Below are positions 1 through 7,663 of a stretch of 42,427 bases of DNA, piece by piece. The position numbers were made by a program, and so were the translations under genes. Each line of letters begins with the position of its first letter. Within the stretch, counting starts at the first letter, position 1. The notes beneath the pieces are model-generated. The model saw nothing but the letters and a program-made list of their open reading frames with translations. It was not told the origin of the DNA and did no database searches. The DNA comes from Blastocatellia bacterium UBA7656 (GTDB taxonomy: Bacteria > Acidobacteriota > Blastocatellia > UBA7656), in assembly GCA_002483445.1 (NCBI GenBank), contig DLHY01000067.1, positions 1-42,427 of the forward strand, in the 5' to 3' direction.

Positions 1-9
1 AACTTTTGG

Positions 10-411
10 CTACCTACTTAGCCAGACACCTAAAGAACCCCAATCGACCTGAGCCTGCTGACCCGGTTGAGTCTCAAAACGCAGAGTGGGAACCAGAGAC
101 TGACGCCATTGAGAGCGTGGCAGTACGAGGCGGCGAGCCAGTGCCTGATATGAGCCGGTGTAACCCTGCTGGCGAAGTTCGCGCAGCAAGACGGCACCGT
201 TGAAGGCGACTTCTGGAGCACGCTTAAGGATGAAGTCGTTGAAGCGATCCAGTGGTCTTGGCGGAGGCTGGCGATGTTGCGGGGTCCAATCCTGAGAAAG
301 CCATTTGCGGACGGTCTTGATATCGAGATCGAGTTGGCGAGCAATGGCGCGGCGGCTGAGGCCGCGATCTGCCAGGGCGCGGATAGCGCCCCACTGAGTT
401 TGAGCGATCAT
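10..411 (-). pseudogene. istA: IS21 transposase IstA, N-terminal fragment
   Basis: This fragment keeps the N-terminal DNA-binding part of an IS21 IstA transposase. An HTH (ALADRGLSRRAIARQLDLD, then KTVRKWL) comes first, followed by the linker that ends at the QAQVDWG motif opening the DDE catalytic domain. Everything beyond is missing, so no catalytic triad remains and the product cannot transpose. I chose the ATG at 411 because AGGAGG lies 5 nt upstream; a longer frame reaches 474 without a better site. The last few residues before the stop at 10 probably come from foreign sequence. Family assignment is by motif recognition and is fairly secure. Confidence 0.7.
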
Positions 412-552
412 GTCAACCTCCTGAGTTCCAGTAGGAACTAAGGAGAGATTGTTGCCTATGAGATCGTTTTCCATAATCCCCTCCTGCTTTGTGCCTCAGG
501 GGTAGGGAAAATTAAGTGAGAAATCTGTAGGATTTTAGGGGTAGAGCTGACA
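23..552 (-). mobile_element. IS21-family element remnant, one end preserved
   Basis: On the minus strand the block begins at 552 with TGTCAGCTCTACCCC, a TGT/CA-type terminus as expected for IS21 elements. A short repeat CTACCCCT recurs about 40 nt inside the end, like the repeated transposase-binding sites of this family. It reads into the first third of istA and stops near the window edge. The insertion point lies inside an IS630 transposase gene, so the order of events is IS630 first, IS21 second. The istB helper gene and the other end are not in the window. The inner boundary near 23 is inferred from where IstA similarity seems to stop. Confidence 0.6.
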
Positions 553-1258
553 CGCCACACGACGCGATGCCCAGTGCGAGGATTGATGGCCCCGAAGAGA
601 ACCCGCTTGGCATTGCAACCCGTGATGCGGACTTGCGCTTGGTTGCCTTTCATCGCCCAGGCAAAACGCAACGGCGGAAACAATCGCACGATGGTTTCAT
701 CTTCAATCAGCAGAATGTCGCCTTTCGACATTTGCTTTAACCGCCTGATAATTGCCCTTTTTTCTGCGCTCGGTTTGGCTCTTTCTCTGAGTAGACATAG
801 CGCGGACGCTTCCAGCGCAGACCCAGATGTTTCATTCTTCGTCGCAACGGGTGTGGAGAAATCTCGCAACCGAAGCGGTGTGACAAATGGGTTGCCAAAA
901 CCGGAACCGTCCACACGGTGGTGTTATAGCCCAAGCGCAATGGGTCGCGGTCGAATTCGCGGAGGATCCGACGATCCGTCACGGCTGTGGCAGATCGTGG
1001 ACGACCGCAACGCGAAGAATCAAACAGCGATTGAGCCTGACGCTGTTGGAGATAGAGCTTGATCCAGTTGTAGATCGTTTGCAGACTCGCGCCGGACAAC
1101 TGAGCAACCTCTTTGATGTCGCGTCCATTGGCAACCAAGAGAACGGCGTGAAGTCGGCGATAACTACGAGCGTCTTCGACTTGCTTCAAAGCCTTGGCAA
1201 GGCGGCGACGGTCATACCATTGAAATCCCAGTTCTGCTGCCTTCTTTGCGATTCTCAT
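553..1258 (-). pseudogene. IS630-family transposase, frameshifted and truncated
   Basis: The first frame (1258 to about 763) encodes an HTH region (VAQLSGASLQTIYNWIKLY, then the GRPRS linker) typical of IS630/Tc1-mariner transposases. The DDE_3 domain continues in the -1 frame (ILLIEDE, then WAMKGNQAQV and LFGAINPRTGHRVVW). The switch falls at an A6GGG run (763-755, minus strand), giving a natural joint of RAQKK to RAIIRRL. This could be programmed slippage, known in several IS families, or a simple frameshift. The gene is then cut after VVW by the IS21 terminus, losing the last catalytic carboxylate. It is certainly inactive here. Confidence 0.7.
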
Positions 1259-1400
1259 GAAGCCAGCTTATATTCAAAGAGCTATTTTTCAAAAAACTTT
1301 TGCATACTTACTTAGCAAAGCCAGAGCAGATATTGACATCGGCGGTTTTGTTGAGAGCGGGATAAAAAAGCTGGCTGGTGTTACCCAGCCAGCTATGAGT

Positions 1401-1643
1401 TTAGCGACGCTTCTTGCTACGGCGAAGAAGCTGTTGGACGAGCCGATGCACGCGGGGCGCATCTTCGATCAGCCTCTGTCTGAATGCGGCAAGTTGCTCA
1501 TGTGTGTAAAGAACCCGTCTTCCTATCATGGTAGCCTCAAGCACGCCAGCTAACCGGCAGTAGTAAAGGTAGGTTCTTCCGAGGTTGAGCATCTTGCACG
1601 CCTCCTCCGTATTGTAGAAGCGTAACTCCTGTGCATCTTTCAT
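1401..1643 (-). CDS. Excisionase/MerR-like helix-turn-helix protein (HTH_17 type)
   Basis: An 80-residue protein with the layout of small excisionase-like DNA-binding proteins. It has an N-terminal FYNTEEACKMLNLGRTYLYY winged-HTH segment, then MIGRRVLYTHEQLAAF, the usual beta-wing and following helix. The very basic C-terminus (RRSKKRR) could add DNA contacts. Such proteins accompany integrases as recombination directionality factors or serve as small element regulators. An integrase lies about 2.1 kb away on the same strand, so an excisionase role is plausible but only inferred. A purine-rich GGGAAGAT lies about 6 nt upstream of the ATG as a possible ribosome site. Confidence 0.6.
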   Translation of the reverse strand: MKDAQELRFYNTEEACKMLNLGRTYLYYCRLAGVLEATMIGRRVLYTHEQLAAFRQRLIEDAPRVHRLVQQLLRRSKKRR

Positions 1644-1853
1644 ATCTTCCCTTTCTGCGGGAAGATGCCAAATTCAGATGCACATAGAGCCCCATAAGCG
1701 TTACCAGTTTAGAGAGCGTCGCTTTCCATCGTCAACATTGTTCTCATCCTCACATTGCTTGCGCACGGAAGAGACGCGTCTTGAAAGCCGATCTCAGGGT
1801 ATGACACAATCGCCACGAGGTGGCGCATTGCCACCTGAAAGGATTGCAGTTCA

Positions 1854-2180
1854 ATGCCGGTTACGAATACCAAAAAGACGGCAACGCGGAACAAGGTCAG
1901 GATAAACTTTCGCCTTGATCCGAAGATCAAAGCGCGGGTGGTGCGTGCCGCGGCGATCACCGGTCAGTGTCTTACCGATTTTGCTGTCTCCGCAATCAAT
2001 GAGAAAGCGAGCGAAGTATTGGAGCGCCACGACAACATTTCCCTCGACAGTCGTGAGTACAACTTCTTCCTGGACGTGCTGGAGAATAACAGCCAAGCAC
2101 CGTCCAGACGGTCGCGCGCCGTTGCCAAACGCTATTGCCGGGGCCGCCGCAAAGGTGTGAGATACCACCTTGATAATTGA
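1854..2180 (+). CDS. TacA-like (DUF1778) antitoxin, ribbon-helix-helix
   Basis: A 108-residue protein. Residues 14-50 (VRINFRLDPKIKARV then AAAITGQCLTDFAVSAI) form the N-terminal RHH region of DUF1778/TacA antitoxins. The NISLDSREYNFFLDVLEN stretch is the toxin-binding segment with its typical FLDVLEN signature. In this family the protein binds and neutralises a GNAT acetyltransferase toxin (TacT) that acetylates charged tRNAs, and it represses its own operon. Here the downstream toxin frame overlaps this gene's end but is broken, so the antitoxin is an orphan. The last 25 residues are unusually basic. No convincing SD is visible ahead of the ATG. Confidence 0.75.
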   Translation: MPVTNTKKTATRNKVRINFRLDPKIKARVVRAAAITGQCLTDFAVSAINEKASEVLERHDNISLDSREYNFFLDVLENNSQAPSRRSRAVAKRYCRGRRKGVRYHLDN

Positions 2181-2331
2181 ACCCATCTCGAAAAATCGCA
2201 ACCGCAAATTGTTCGATTATGGTGATGAGGAGGTCACCCGGTTCTTGCGCCAGCAGGCGCTTTAGGCTCAGGAGAAAGATCTCAGCCGCACGATAGCATT
2301 AATTGATGAAAGACTTTTTATTTGTGTCTAA
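2170..2331 (+). pseudogene. TacT-like GNAT toxin, N-terminal remnant with in-frame stop
   Basis: Read from a TTG that overlaps the antitoxin's last codons, this frame gives KLFDYGDEEVTRFLRQQAL, a TAG stop (2263-2265), then AQEKDLSRTIALIDE up to a TAA at 2329. That matches the first ~50 residues of TacT-type GNAT toxins, which start with a 'FDCG..E.N.FL...A' segment followed by 'S.T.VL'. The acetyl-CoA binding loop and catalytic part are missing. The amber stop and the truncation show the toxin is dead, while its antitoxin frame stays open. The assignment is by pattern recognition; the length and the overlap support it. Confidence 0.6.
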
Positions 2332-2400
2332 AACAGCCGTAAGTACCCTGTATATTAGACTTGTTTTTCTATCCCTGTATTCTCGGCTCTTCATCAGATT

Positions 2401-2429
2401 TTGACATATTCAAAGTTCGCCCTTATACT
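2401..2429 (+). promoter_or_regulatory. Near-consensus sigma-70 promoter of the fic gene
   Basis: TTGACA (2401-2406), a 17-nt spacer and TATACT (2424-2429) form an almost perfect housekeeping promoter. The predicted start is near 2436, which gives a leader of about 30 nt before the fic ATG. The spacer and the -10 hexamer are overlaid by ATATTCAAAGT half-sites (see the next entry), so polymerase and repressor binding would be mutually exclusive. Confidence 0.75.
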
Positions 2430-2456
2430 TTGAATATAAATATTTATATTCAAAGT
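2406..2456 (+). promoter_or_regulatory. Triple half-site operator with a perfect 30-bp palindrome
   Basis: The 11-mer ATATTCAAAGT occurs at 2406-2416, inverted at 2427-2437, and direct again at 2446-2456. The second and third copies plus the 8 bp between them make a perfect 30-bp palindrome (2427-2456). The first and second make another inverted repeat with a 10-bp spacer. The array covers the promoter spacer, the -10 box and the whole leader. The layout suggests cooperative repression by a dimer, most simply the Fic protein's own C-terminal winged helix. In RNA the palindrome could also fold just ahead of the start codon. Confidence 0.75.
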
Positions 2457-2464
2457 TGGCTCAC

Positions 2465-3637
2465 ATGAAAAATCAACCCTTTAAGGCTGGAATCTACAAG
2501 CAGCAGTATCAGTACAAAAGCTTCACTCCATCATTGATCAATGCTCATTTCACTTGGTCAGATCCCAAAATAGATGTGCTGCTGGAAGAAGCCACTAGGA
2601 TGCTAGGGGAACTGAATGCCTATTCCCAGCTTATTCCTGATGTGGATTTCTTCATTCGTATGCATATTCTGAAAGAAGCAACCACGTCGAGCCGGATTGA
2701 AGGCACCAAAACCAATATTGATGAAGCATTGCTCCCTGAAGAAGAAATCCTGCCGGAAAAACGAGACGACTGGGCAGAAGTTCAAAACTACATCAAGGCA
2801 ATGAATTCTGCCATCGCTGCCTTAGAACGACTGCCACTATCGATGCGCCTCATCAAAGAAACGCATAAGGTTCTCCTGTCGGGAGTTCGGGGGGAGCACA
2901 AGTTGCCGGGAGAAATACGCAGAAGTCAGAACTGGATCGGCGGCTCCAGCATCAAAGACGCTATATTCATTCCGCCCTCGCATGAAGAATTGCCAAACTT
3001 GCTAACTGACCTGGAAAAGTTCTGGCACAATGAGGCGCTTGATATTCCGCATCTGATACGGATCGCCATCAGCCACTACCAGTTTGAAACCATCCATCCG
3101 TTTCTTGATGGCAATGGCCGCATCGGGCGATTACTGATAACTCTCTACCTTGTCGAAAAGGGATTGCTCAGGAAGCCGACTCTGTATCTGTCTGACTTTT
3201 TTGAGCGCAACAAGGGAGTCTACTACGATGCCCTCACGATGGCGCGAACATCGAATGACATTGAACACTGGATCAAGTTCTTCCTGGCGGGGGTCTCTGA
3301 AACCGCCACTAACAGCAAGCTGACATTTGAAAAGATTATCGAACTACGCCATCGATCTGAGCAAAAGCTGATTGGACTTGGCAAGCGAGCCAAAGTTGGG
3401 CAGCAGTTTCTGCAATATCTCTACTCTCAGCCAATAGTAAACACTAACCAAATAGCCGACCGGCTGGAAGTCAGCTATCAGTCAGCAAGTACGCTTGCAA
3501 AAAGCTTCGAGCAGATTGGCATCTTGGAAGAAATAACAGGATACAAAAGAAACCGGCTATTCGTTTTTTCGGAATACTTGGATCTGTTTACCGGGAATCC
3601 TCCTTCGAAGAAGAGAAACTCCAAAAGCGCCTTGTAG
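2465..3637 (+). CDS. Fic family protein (AMPylase-like), self-inhibited class II, with C-terminal wHTH
   Basis: A 390-residue Fic protein. The N-terminal Fic_N region holds the inhibitory helix SSRIEG (residues ~75-80), whose Glu blocks the ATP site in class II enzymes. The core motif HPFLDGNGRIGR (~211-222) carries the catalytic His and the phosphate-binding loop. Such enzymes transfer AMP from ATP to target proteins. The C-terminus (QQFLQYL, then NTNQIADRLEVSYQSASTL) is a winged HTH, so the protein probably binds DNA, perhaps the palindromes directly upstream. I chose the ATG at 2465; an in-frame TTG at 2456 lies inside the operator. No SD is evident, so the short leader may be weakly translated. 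It belongs to the accessory region with the integrase. Confidence 0.9.
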   Translation: MKNQPFKAGIYKQQYQYKSFTPSLINAHFTWSDPKIDVLLEEATRMLGELNAYSQLIPDVDFFIRMHILKEATTSSRIEGTKTNIDEALLPEEEILPEKRDDWAEVQNYIKAMNSAIAALERLPLSMRLIKETHKVLLSGVRGEHKLPGEIRRSQNWIGGSSIKDAIFIPPSHEELPNLLTDLEKFWHNEALDIPHLIRIAISHYQFETIHPFLDGNGRIGRLLITLYLVEKGLLRKPTLYLSDFFERNKGVYYDALTMARTSNDIEHWIKFFLAGVSETATNSKLTFEKIIELRHRSEQKLIGLGKRAKVGQQFLQYLYSQPIVNTNQIADRLEVSYQSASTLAKSFEQIGILEEITGYKRNRLFVFSEYLDLFTGNPPSKKRNSKSAL

Positions 3638-3780
3638 CTATACAGTCCGCCAAGGAGCAAAGCCCGTTTTGCGGCGCACGGGCCTGCATCCTTGACGGTT
3701 GTCTCGCTTCGATTCAATGGCATCTGGCAGGTGCCAACGCACCCGACTACATCTGACAGCCTCTGCCTCCCGCCGCAATC

Positions 3781-4926
3781 TCATCCTCGCATCGCCTGTG
3801 CGATATTCTTACCTGCTTGGATTTTCATCGAGGGCAGAACGTGCGCATAGGTTCGCAAAGTCTCGTCAGGGTTTGCGTGTCCCAGCCATTCGCTCACCGT
3901 CTTGATGTCCGTCCCTTGTGCAAGAAGAAGTGTCGCGCAAGTATGCCTCAGATCGTACAACCTGATGTCAGGCAGTTTGGCATTTTTCAGAATTGGCTTG
4001 AAGCTGTCGCGCTGAAGGTTTCGCACAGATAGGGGAGTGCCAACCTCAGAGGCAAATACCAGGCTGAGTCGTTCGTATTCCTGCTTCTTTTCAAACCTGT
4101 CCTGCACCATCTGCCACTGCTCGATCTTGTGCCGTTTGAGCGCCACAAGAAGCGGCTCATCAAGCGGGAAGTTTCTTTTGCTTTTTTCGGTCTTCAACTC
4201 TCCGAAATACCAGCCGCCGCCTTTGTGGTTGTAGCGCACTTTGCGCTGGACTCTGAGAATCCCTTTGTCAAAGTCGATATCCTTCCACTGCAAACCCAAA
4301 TACTCTTCAGGGCGCATGCCAGTGTAAAGTGCCAGTTCAAAGATCAGCCCGTTTTTGTCCTTGGCGCACTCGGCAAGAAATTGCTTCACTTCCTTTTCAT
4401 CAAGCACCTTCATTTCTTTGTGCTCTTTCTTAGGAAGCTTGACGCCAGCGAGGGGATTTCTTTTGAGCTTGTCCCACGCTATGGCTTGTTTAAGTGCCAC
4501 AGATAACACCGAGTGCGTGTACCGGACAGTTCGAGAGGACAAACCTTGGTCAATCATCTTCGAGTAGAGTGCCTGAATCTCCATCTTGCTCAACTTGCCC
4601 AACTCTATTTTGCCAAGCGTTGGCTTGATGTAGCGCCGGATCAACATCTCGTAATCGGCGTTGGTTTTTTCACTTCTGGAATGTTTGGTTATCTCAAGCC
4701 AGTGGTCGAGGTACTGCGTAAGCGGAGTCCTGCCTTCTATGAAGGTGTTGGGACCGCCTTCTTGCAGCTCGTTGCGCAACTCTCGGATAGTCTCTTCAAC
4801 GTTTCTGAGGTCATCCGATTTAACGCGCTTTGCCTTTTGTCGTCGCTTGCCTTGCAGGTCAACATAGGTGATGCGGGCATAGAGTTTTTCGTCTCGCCAG
4901 AAATAGTGAGTTGTCTTGACAGCCAT
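3781..4926 (-). CDS. Tyrosine site-specific recombinase (phage/ICE-type integrase)
   Basis: A 381-residue integrase. Residues 1-55 form an arm-binding-like AP2 region (WRDEKLYARITYVD), ~65-160 a SAM-like core-binding domain (LTQYLDHWLEI then YIKPTLGKIEL), and ~170-380 the catalytic domain. Visible active-site residues are R205 (TGMRPEE), K245 (ELKTEKSKR), R327 (YDLRHTCAT), H350 (WLGH) and the nucleophile Y360 (TYAHVLP). The first His of the HxxR box is Tyr, a common variant. It cuts and rejoins DNA at att sites to insert or excise its element. Its start faces the tRNA-Lys 3' fragment about 190 bp away, the usual position for an integrase next to its attachment site. It looks intact. Confidence 0.93.
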   Translation of the reverse strand: MAVKTTHYFWRDEKLYARITYVDLQGKRRQKAKRVKSDDLRNVEETIRELRNELQEGGPNTFIEGRTPLTQYLDHWLEITKHSRSEKTNADYEMLIRRYIKPTLGKIELGKLSKMEIQALYSKMIDQGLSSRTVRYTHSVLSVALKQAIAWDKLKRNPLAGVKLPKKEHKEMKVLDEKEVKQFLAECAKDKNGLIFELALYTGMRPEEYLGLQWKDIDFDKGILRVQRKVRYNHKGGGWYFGELKTEKSKRNFPLDEPLLVALKRHKIEQWQMVQDRFEKKQEYERLSLVFASEVGTPLSVRNLQRDSFKPILKNAKLPDIRLYDLRHTCATLLLAQGTDIKTVSEWLGHANPDETLRTYAHVLPSMKIQAGKNIAQAMRG

Positions 4927-5114
4927 GCATAGACTCCTTTTGCTCCAATAATACTCCCGCTGAGCAATCGGGGTTGGCAGTCACAACTTCGGTCACACAT
5001 CGACATGAACAAGCGCGAAAGAGAGCGAACAATCCGTGAACAGCTACGAACGTAACTGTTGTATTTACGTTGTGATTGTGTTCGCACTCGTTCATATAAG
5101 TTCATTGTATCTGC

Positions 5115-5160
<46 letters not shown>

Positions 5161-5175
5161 GAAAATCAATAACTT

Positions 5176-5210
5176 AGAGGCAGTCACGCTGACTGCCTCT
5201 TTTCGTTTTT
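5176..5210 (+). terminator. Rho-independent terminator downstream of the tRNA fragment
   Basis: AGAGGCAGTC, loop ACGCT, GACTGCCTCT: a perfect 10-bp stem followed by TTTCGTTTTT. It lies 17 nt past the tRNA 3' end, so it is probably the original terminator of the chromosomal tRNA-Lys gene. This supports the view that the core chromosome begins here and that the element lies to the left. The rest of 4927-5304 holds no gene I can support. Confidence 0.85.
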
Positions 5211-5304
5211 GGCAAACTTTTGGCAATCGCCAAGTTTGGTGAGGGTGCAATTAAAAGTGAGACTCAGGCATAATAAAGCCTCACCCAATCCACAATTCAA
5301 ATTT

Positions 5305-6273
5305 GGCTCATGTAAACAATTAGTGCGCAGCGACAAGTTGAGAAATGAACTTTGGGCTGATGCGCTTTAAATTGATTCTATGTTCACACATCGCCAAATA
5401 GTTTTTTAGATACTTCTTGTGGACACCTCGAAACGGTCGCAGAAAGTTTCGGGTCGTTGTCCACAGCCCCTCGATTGTGTTGACATGAACCTCTCGCACT
5501 CCATCTCCGTCATCATCTCTGGCCCACTCTTTCCGTGCGTGACAAACCGTGCTGTGTGTTCGGTTGATTTTGTTGTAGCCCTGCCATTCGTCTGTGTAAC
5601 TGGTGGCTGTCTTCTTTGTGTAACCATGCACATGTCTTCGCAAAGTCTTCCCATCGGTATGATCGCTCACTCTCAAGCGACATTGCCCACTTTCTCGACC
5701 AACAGTTCCGATCACTGGGGGCCGATCATTTTCATACGTCCCGTGACCACGCCGTTTGTTAGCCCTTCTTCGCGGCGGATCGAGCGGATCAGCGTGTTTT
5801 TCACCTTTTTTCCCCCGCGTTGTGAAACATCTCATCGGTTTCAGCATCAGAGTCAGTCAACGGGCTTTGGCTCAACCTGGCATAAGCGTTGGCTTGGATT
5901 CGCTTACGCCATTTGTGTACTGATTGGCGTGACAAGTTCAACTCTTGGGAAAGCACACTCGAAGGCTCCCCTTTGCAAACACCTCGTAACAGTAATACAA
6001 CTCGTCGTGGCTCAAGATTGGAGCCTGCGAATAGGGTTCCGGTATAGAGGTTGTAGACACTCTGGCACTTTTGGCATCGGTAATCGAGAAAGCCGCGCTT
6101 GTGGGTGCGAAACTCTCGCGCCTGTTGAGTTGTTGCACCGCAGCCAGAACATCTCAGTCCTTTTGGGTGAAAGTATTTCTCAACCCACTCAATGCTTTCT
6201 TGCTCATCAAGCAAATCTGTTATCGGGAAGATCATTCCCGAAGTTTAACATGCACAAATTGGTTACATGAGCC
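5305..6273 (-). mobile_element. IS1595-family insertion sequence (969 bp)
   Basis: The ends are inverted repeats of 17 bp with one mismatch: GGCTCATGTAAACAATT at 5305-5321 and its inverted partner at 6257-6273. They may extend two bases outward on each side. The element carries one transposase gene, broken by a frameshift. I could not find the 8-bp target duplication expected for this family, so either the boundaries are off by a base or two or the flanks have been altered. It sits just right of the tRNA-derived attachment site. Confidence 0.8.
5320..6235 (-). pseudogene. IS1595-family transposase, frameshifted
   Basis: The N-terminal part (from 6235) holds a zinc ribbon (CSGCG, then CQKC 25 residues on) and an HTH (LSQELNLSRQSVHKWRKR), and opens the DDE domain with the TDEMF motif. 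The rest, in the +1 frame, carries YTDEWQGY and NTIEGLW with the family's following H..Y region, and ends at VAAH. The switch lies at GGGGGAAAAAAGG (5816-5804). Moving by +1 (or -2) joins DEMFHNAG to KKGEKHADP cleanly. A one-base indel in the homopolymer is the simple reading; RNA polymerase slippage on A6 is an alternative. All catalytic motifs are present across the two frames. Confidence 0.75.
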
Positions 6274-6334
6274 AAGTTTTTTACTCAATGCAAACGTCCT
6301 CCATAATCAGTTTTCTGACATATTACTGTCATAG

Positions 6335-6361
6335 AGGTGCTTGCACCTGTCCTCGGACAGG
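6335..6361. other. Two overlapping perfect inverted repeats
   Basis: AGGTGC tt GCACCT (6335-6348) and CCTGTCC tc GGACAGG (6346-6361) share three bases, so a transcript could form only one of the two hairpins at a time. They lie 16-42 nt past the stop codon of the minus-strand sigma-like gene. Neither is followed by a U run, so an intrinsic terminator is not supported; a processing or protective 3' end is possible. Confidence 0.4.
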
Positions 6362-6376
6362 GCGCTTCCTCAACAC

Positions 6377-7585
6377 TCACCGCATCGAGGCGACCAGCCG
6401 CTTCAAAGCTTCGCTGAAGGTCTGGCCGTCTTCAATCGCCAGGTTCAGCTTCTTCAATTCATGCTCGATCAATCGCCGGTTGTCGCTTACCAACGAATCC
6501 GACACTCCCAGCACGCGGGCGATCTCCAGTTGCGAAGGCTCGTCCGCGTCGAAATAGCAATGCCACATGGTCTCGATCAAACGCGCGAATCTCCGCTCGT
6601 TGTTGTTGACCGCGCGCCTGAGCGACTGGATAAAATCTTCAGCTATTCGCGCCACCTGCTCGTCCTGCTCTCCGCGCAGAAGCTCATCTTCCGGCGTATC
6701 GCGCGTGTCGGCGGTCTCGCGCCTGAGTGTCTCTCCATCTTTATCGCTGACAGGCTCATCAAGCGACGCAACGTTGTAATCCTGCAAAGGGATTTTAGAA
6801 AGCGTCAACTGGCGAATCGTTCTCACATCGGCGGGCGAATCTATAGCGCGAAAGACTTCAACAATCAACTCTTCAAGCTCAGGGTTGGAAAGTATCAATT
6901 GCGACGATCCCGTGCGCCCCACCATTCGCGTGTCGCGCCTTCTCATGGGAACGCTTTTGACCATCTCGACGAAATGCCCGCTGTCACGAAGCGGCTTTCG
7001 TCGCGGCCAGTCTTTCAAACCGAATATCTGATCGACCATGCGCCGCCGCTTCACAGCGCCGTTTCCTGCTGCGCTCTCCTCGTCGAAATCCTCGATTATC
7101 TCCAAATCCTCGCTTTCGCTTTGAGCCGCTTTCGCTTTTGCTTTCTTCGACGGTCGCCCGCGTCGGGGCCGAGCCGCTTCCCCGTCCTGTTCAGCTATGC
7201 CTGAAGCGGTGAAACGGAGAAAACGCAAACTGGTCTTGAGCAGCGCGCTCACTCGTCTTGCCATGCGAAATGATTCGGGATAACGCTTGCGCAATCGCGC
7301 GCCCACCAGATTTGGAATTTCTATATAAGCGATCTCGTTTTCAATCTCCGTGCTGGTATAGCTCTCGCTGAGGTAATGATCGAATCTCTGTTTCTGAAAA
7401 AGCTCAAGGAACAACTCCTGAGTGAGATCGGCGTTGATTTCCATTGGCGAAATCACTGCGGCCCCGTCAGTCGCAAAGTGCAACGGGCGCACTCCCGGAT
7501 GGCGCGATATGAGTTGATAAAGCTCGTTCCACAGGCTTTCGACATCTCCCCGGTCGAGTATGTCTGCCCATTGCCTTTCGCTCAT
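6377..7585 (-). CDS. Divergent sigma-70-like / HTH regulatory protein
   Basis: About 402 residues. An N-terminal segment (DLTQELFLELFQKQRFDHYL) resembles sigma region 2 helices. A low-complexity basic-acidic linker follows near 145-180 (RPRRGRPSKKAKAKA then an Asp/Glu-rich stretch). A C-terminal HTH (QLEIARVLGVSDSLVSDNRRLIEHELKKL) resembles sigma region 4. This arrangement suggests a sigma-factor-like transcription protein, but the conserved -10 contacts are not recognisable, so the function is uncertain. I prefer the ATG at 7585 (MSERQW), preceded by GGGAAG; the frame stays open to 7636. The next gene upstream on this strand is a small membrane protein, and a hairpin repeat separates them. 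Confidence 0.6.
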   Translation of the reverse strand: MSERQWADILDRGDVESLWNELYQLISRHPGVRPLHFATDGAAVISPMEINADLTQELFLELFQKQRFDHYLSESYTSTEIENEIAYIEIPNLVGARLRKRYPESFRMARRVSALLKTSLRFLRFTASGIAEQDGEAARPRRGRPSKKAKAKAAQSESEDLEIIEDFDEESAAGNGAVKRRRMVDQIFGLKDWPRRKPLRDSGHFVEMVKSVPMRRRDTRMVGRTGSSQLILSNPELEELIVEVFRAIDSPADVRTIRQLTLSKIPLQDYNVASLDEPVSDKDGETLRRETADTRDTPEDELLRGEQDEQVARIAEDFIQSLRRAVNNNERRFARLIETMWHCYFDADEPSQLEIARVLGVSDSLVSDNRRLIEHELKKLNLAIEDGQTFSEALKRLVASMR

Positions 7586-7600
7586 CGTCTTCCCGCTTTC

Positions 7601-7663
7601 CTGAGTGATGAGTGATGGGTAAGAAGGTTTCTTCACCTCTCGTCACTCGTCGCTCAATCTCAG
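7601..7663. repeat. Imperfect hairpin built from a GAGTGAT word
   Basis: The left arm CTGAGTGATGAGTGATGGG and the right arm CACCTCTCGTCACTCGTCGC...CTCAG are near-complements around a short loop with TTCTTCACC. On the minus strand the right arm supplies the last codons (LSDE) and the TGA stop of the small membrane protein at 7643. It has the same architecture as the elements at 11673 and 40018 but uses another word. Confidence 0.55.

Noticed and set aside
3660..3690. GCCCGT...ACGGGC stem after the fic gene as a terminator
   Set aside because: Six-bp stem, ten-nt loop and no following T tract.
4129..4932. Plus-strand open frames opposite the integrase
   Set aside because: The minus-strand frame has the full catalytic set; the others are shadows without start signals.
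5295..6283. An 8-bp target duplication flanking the IS1595 element
   Set aside because: The flanking octamers do not match for either possible boundary, so no duplication is reported.
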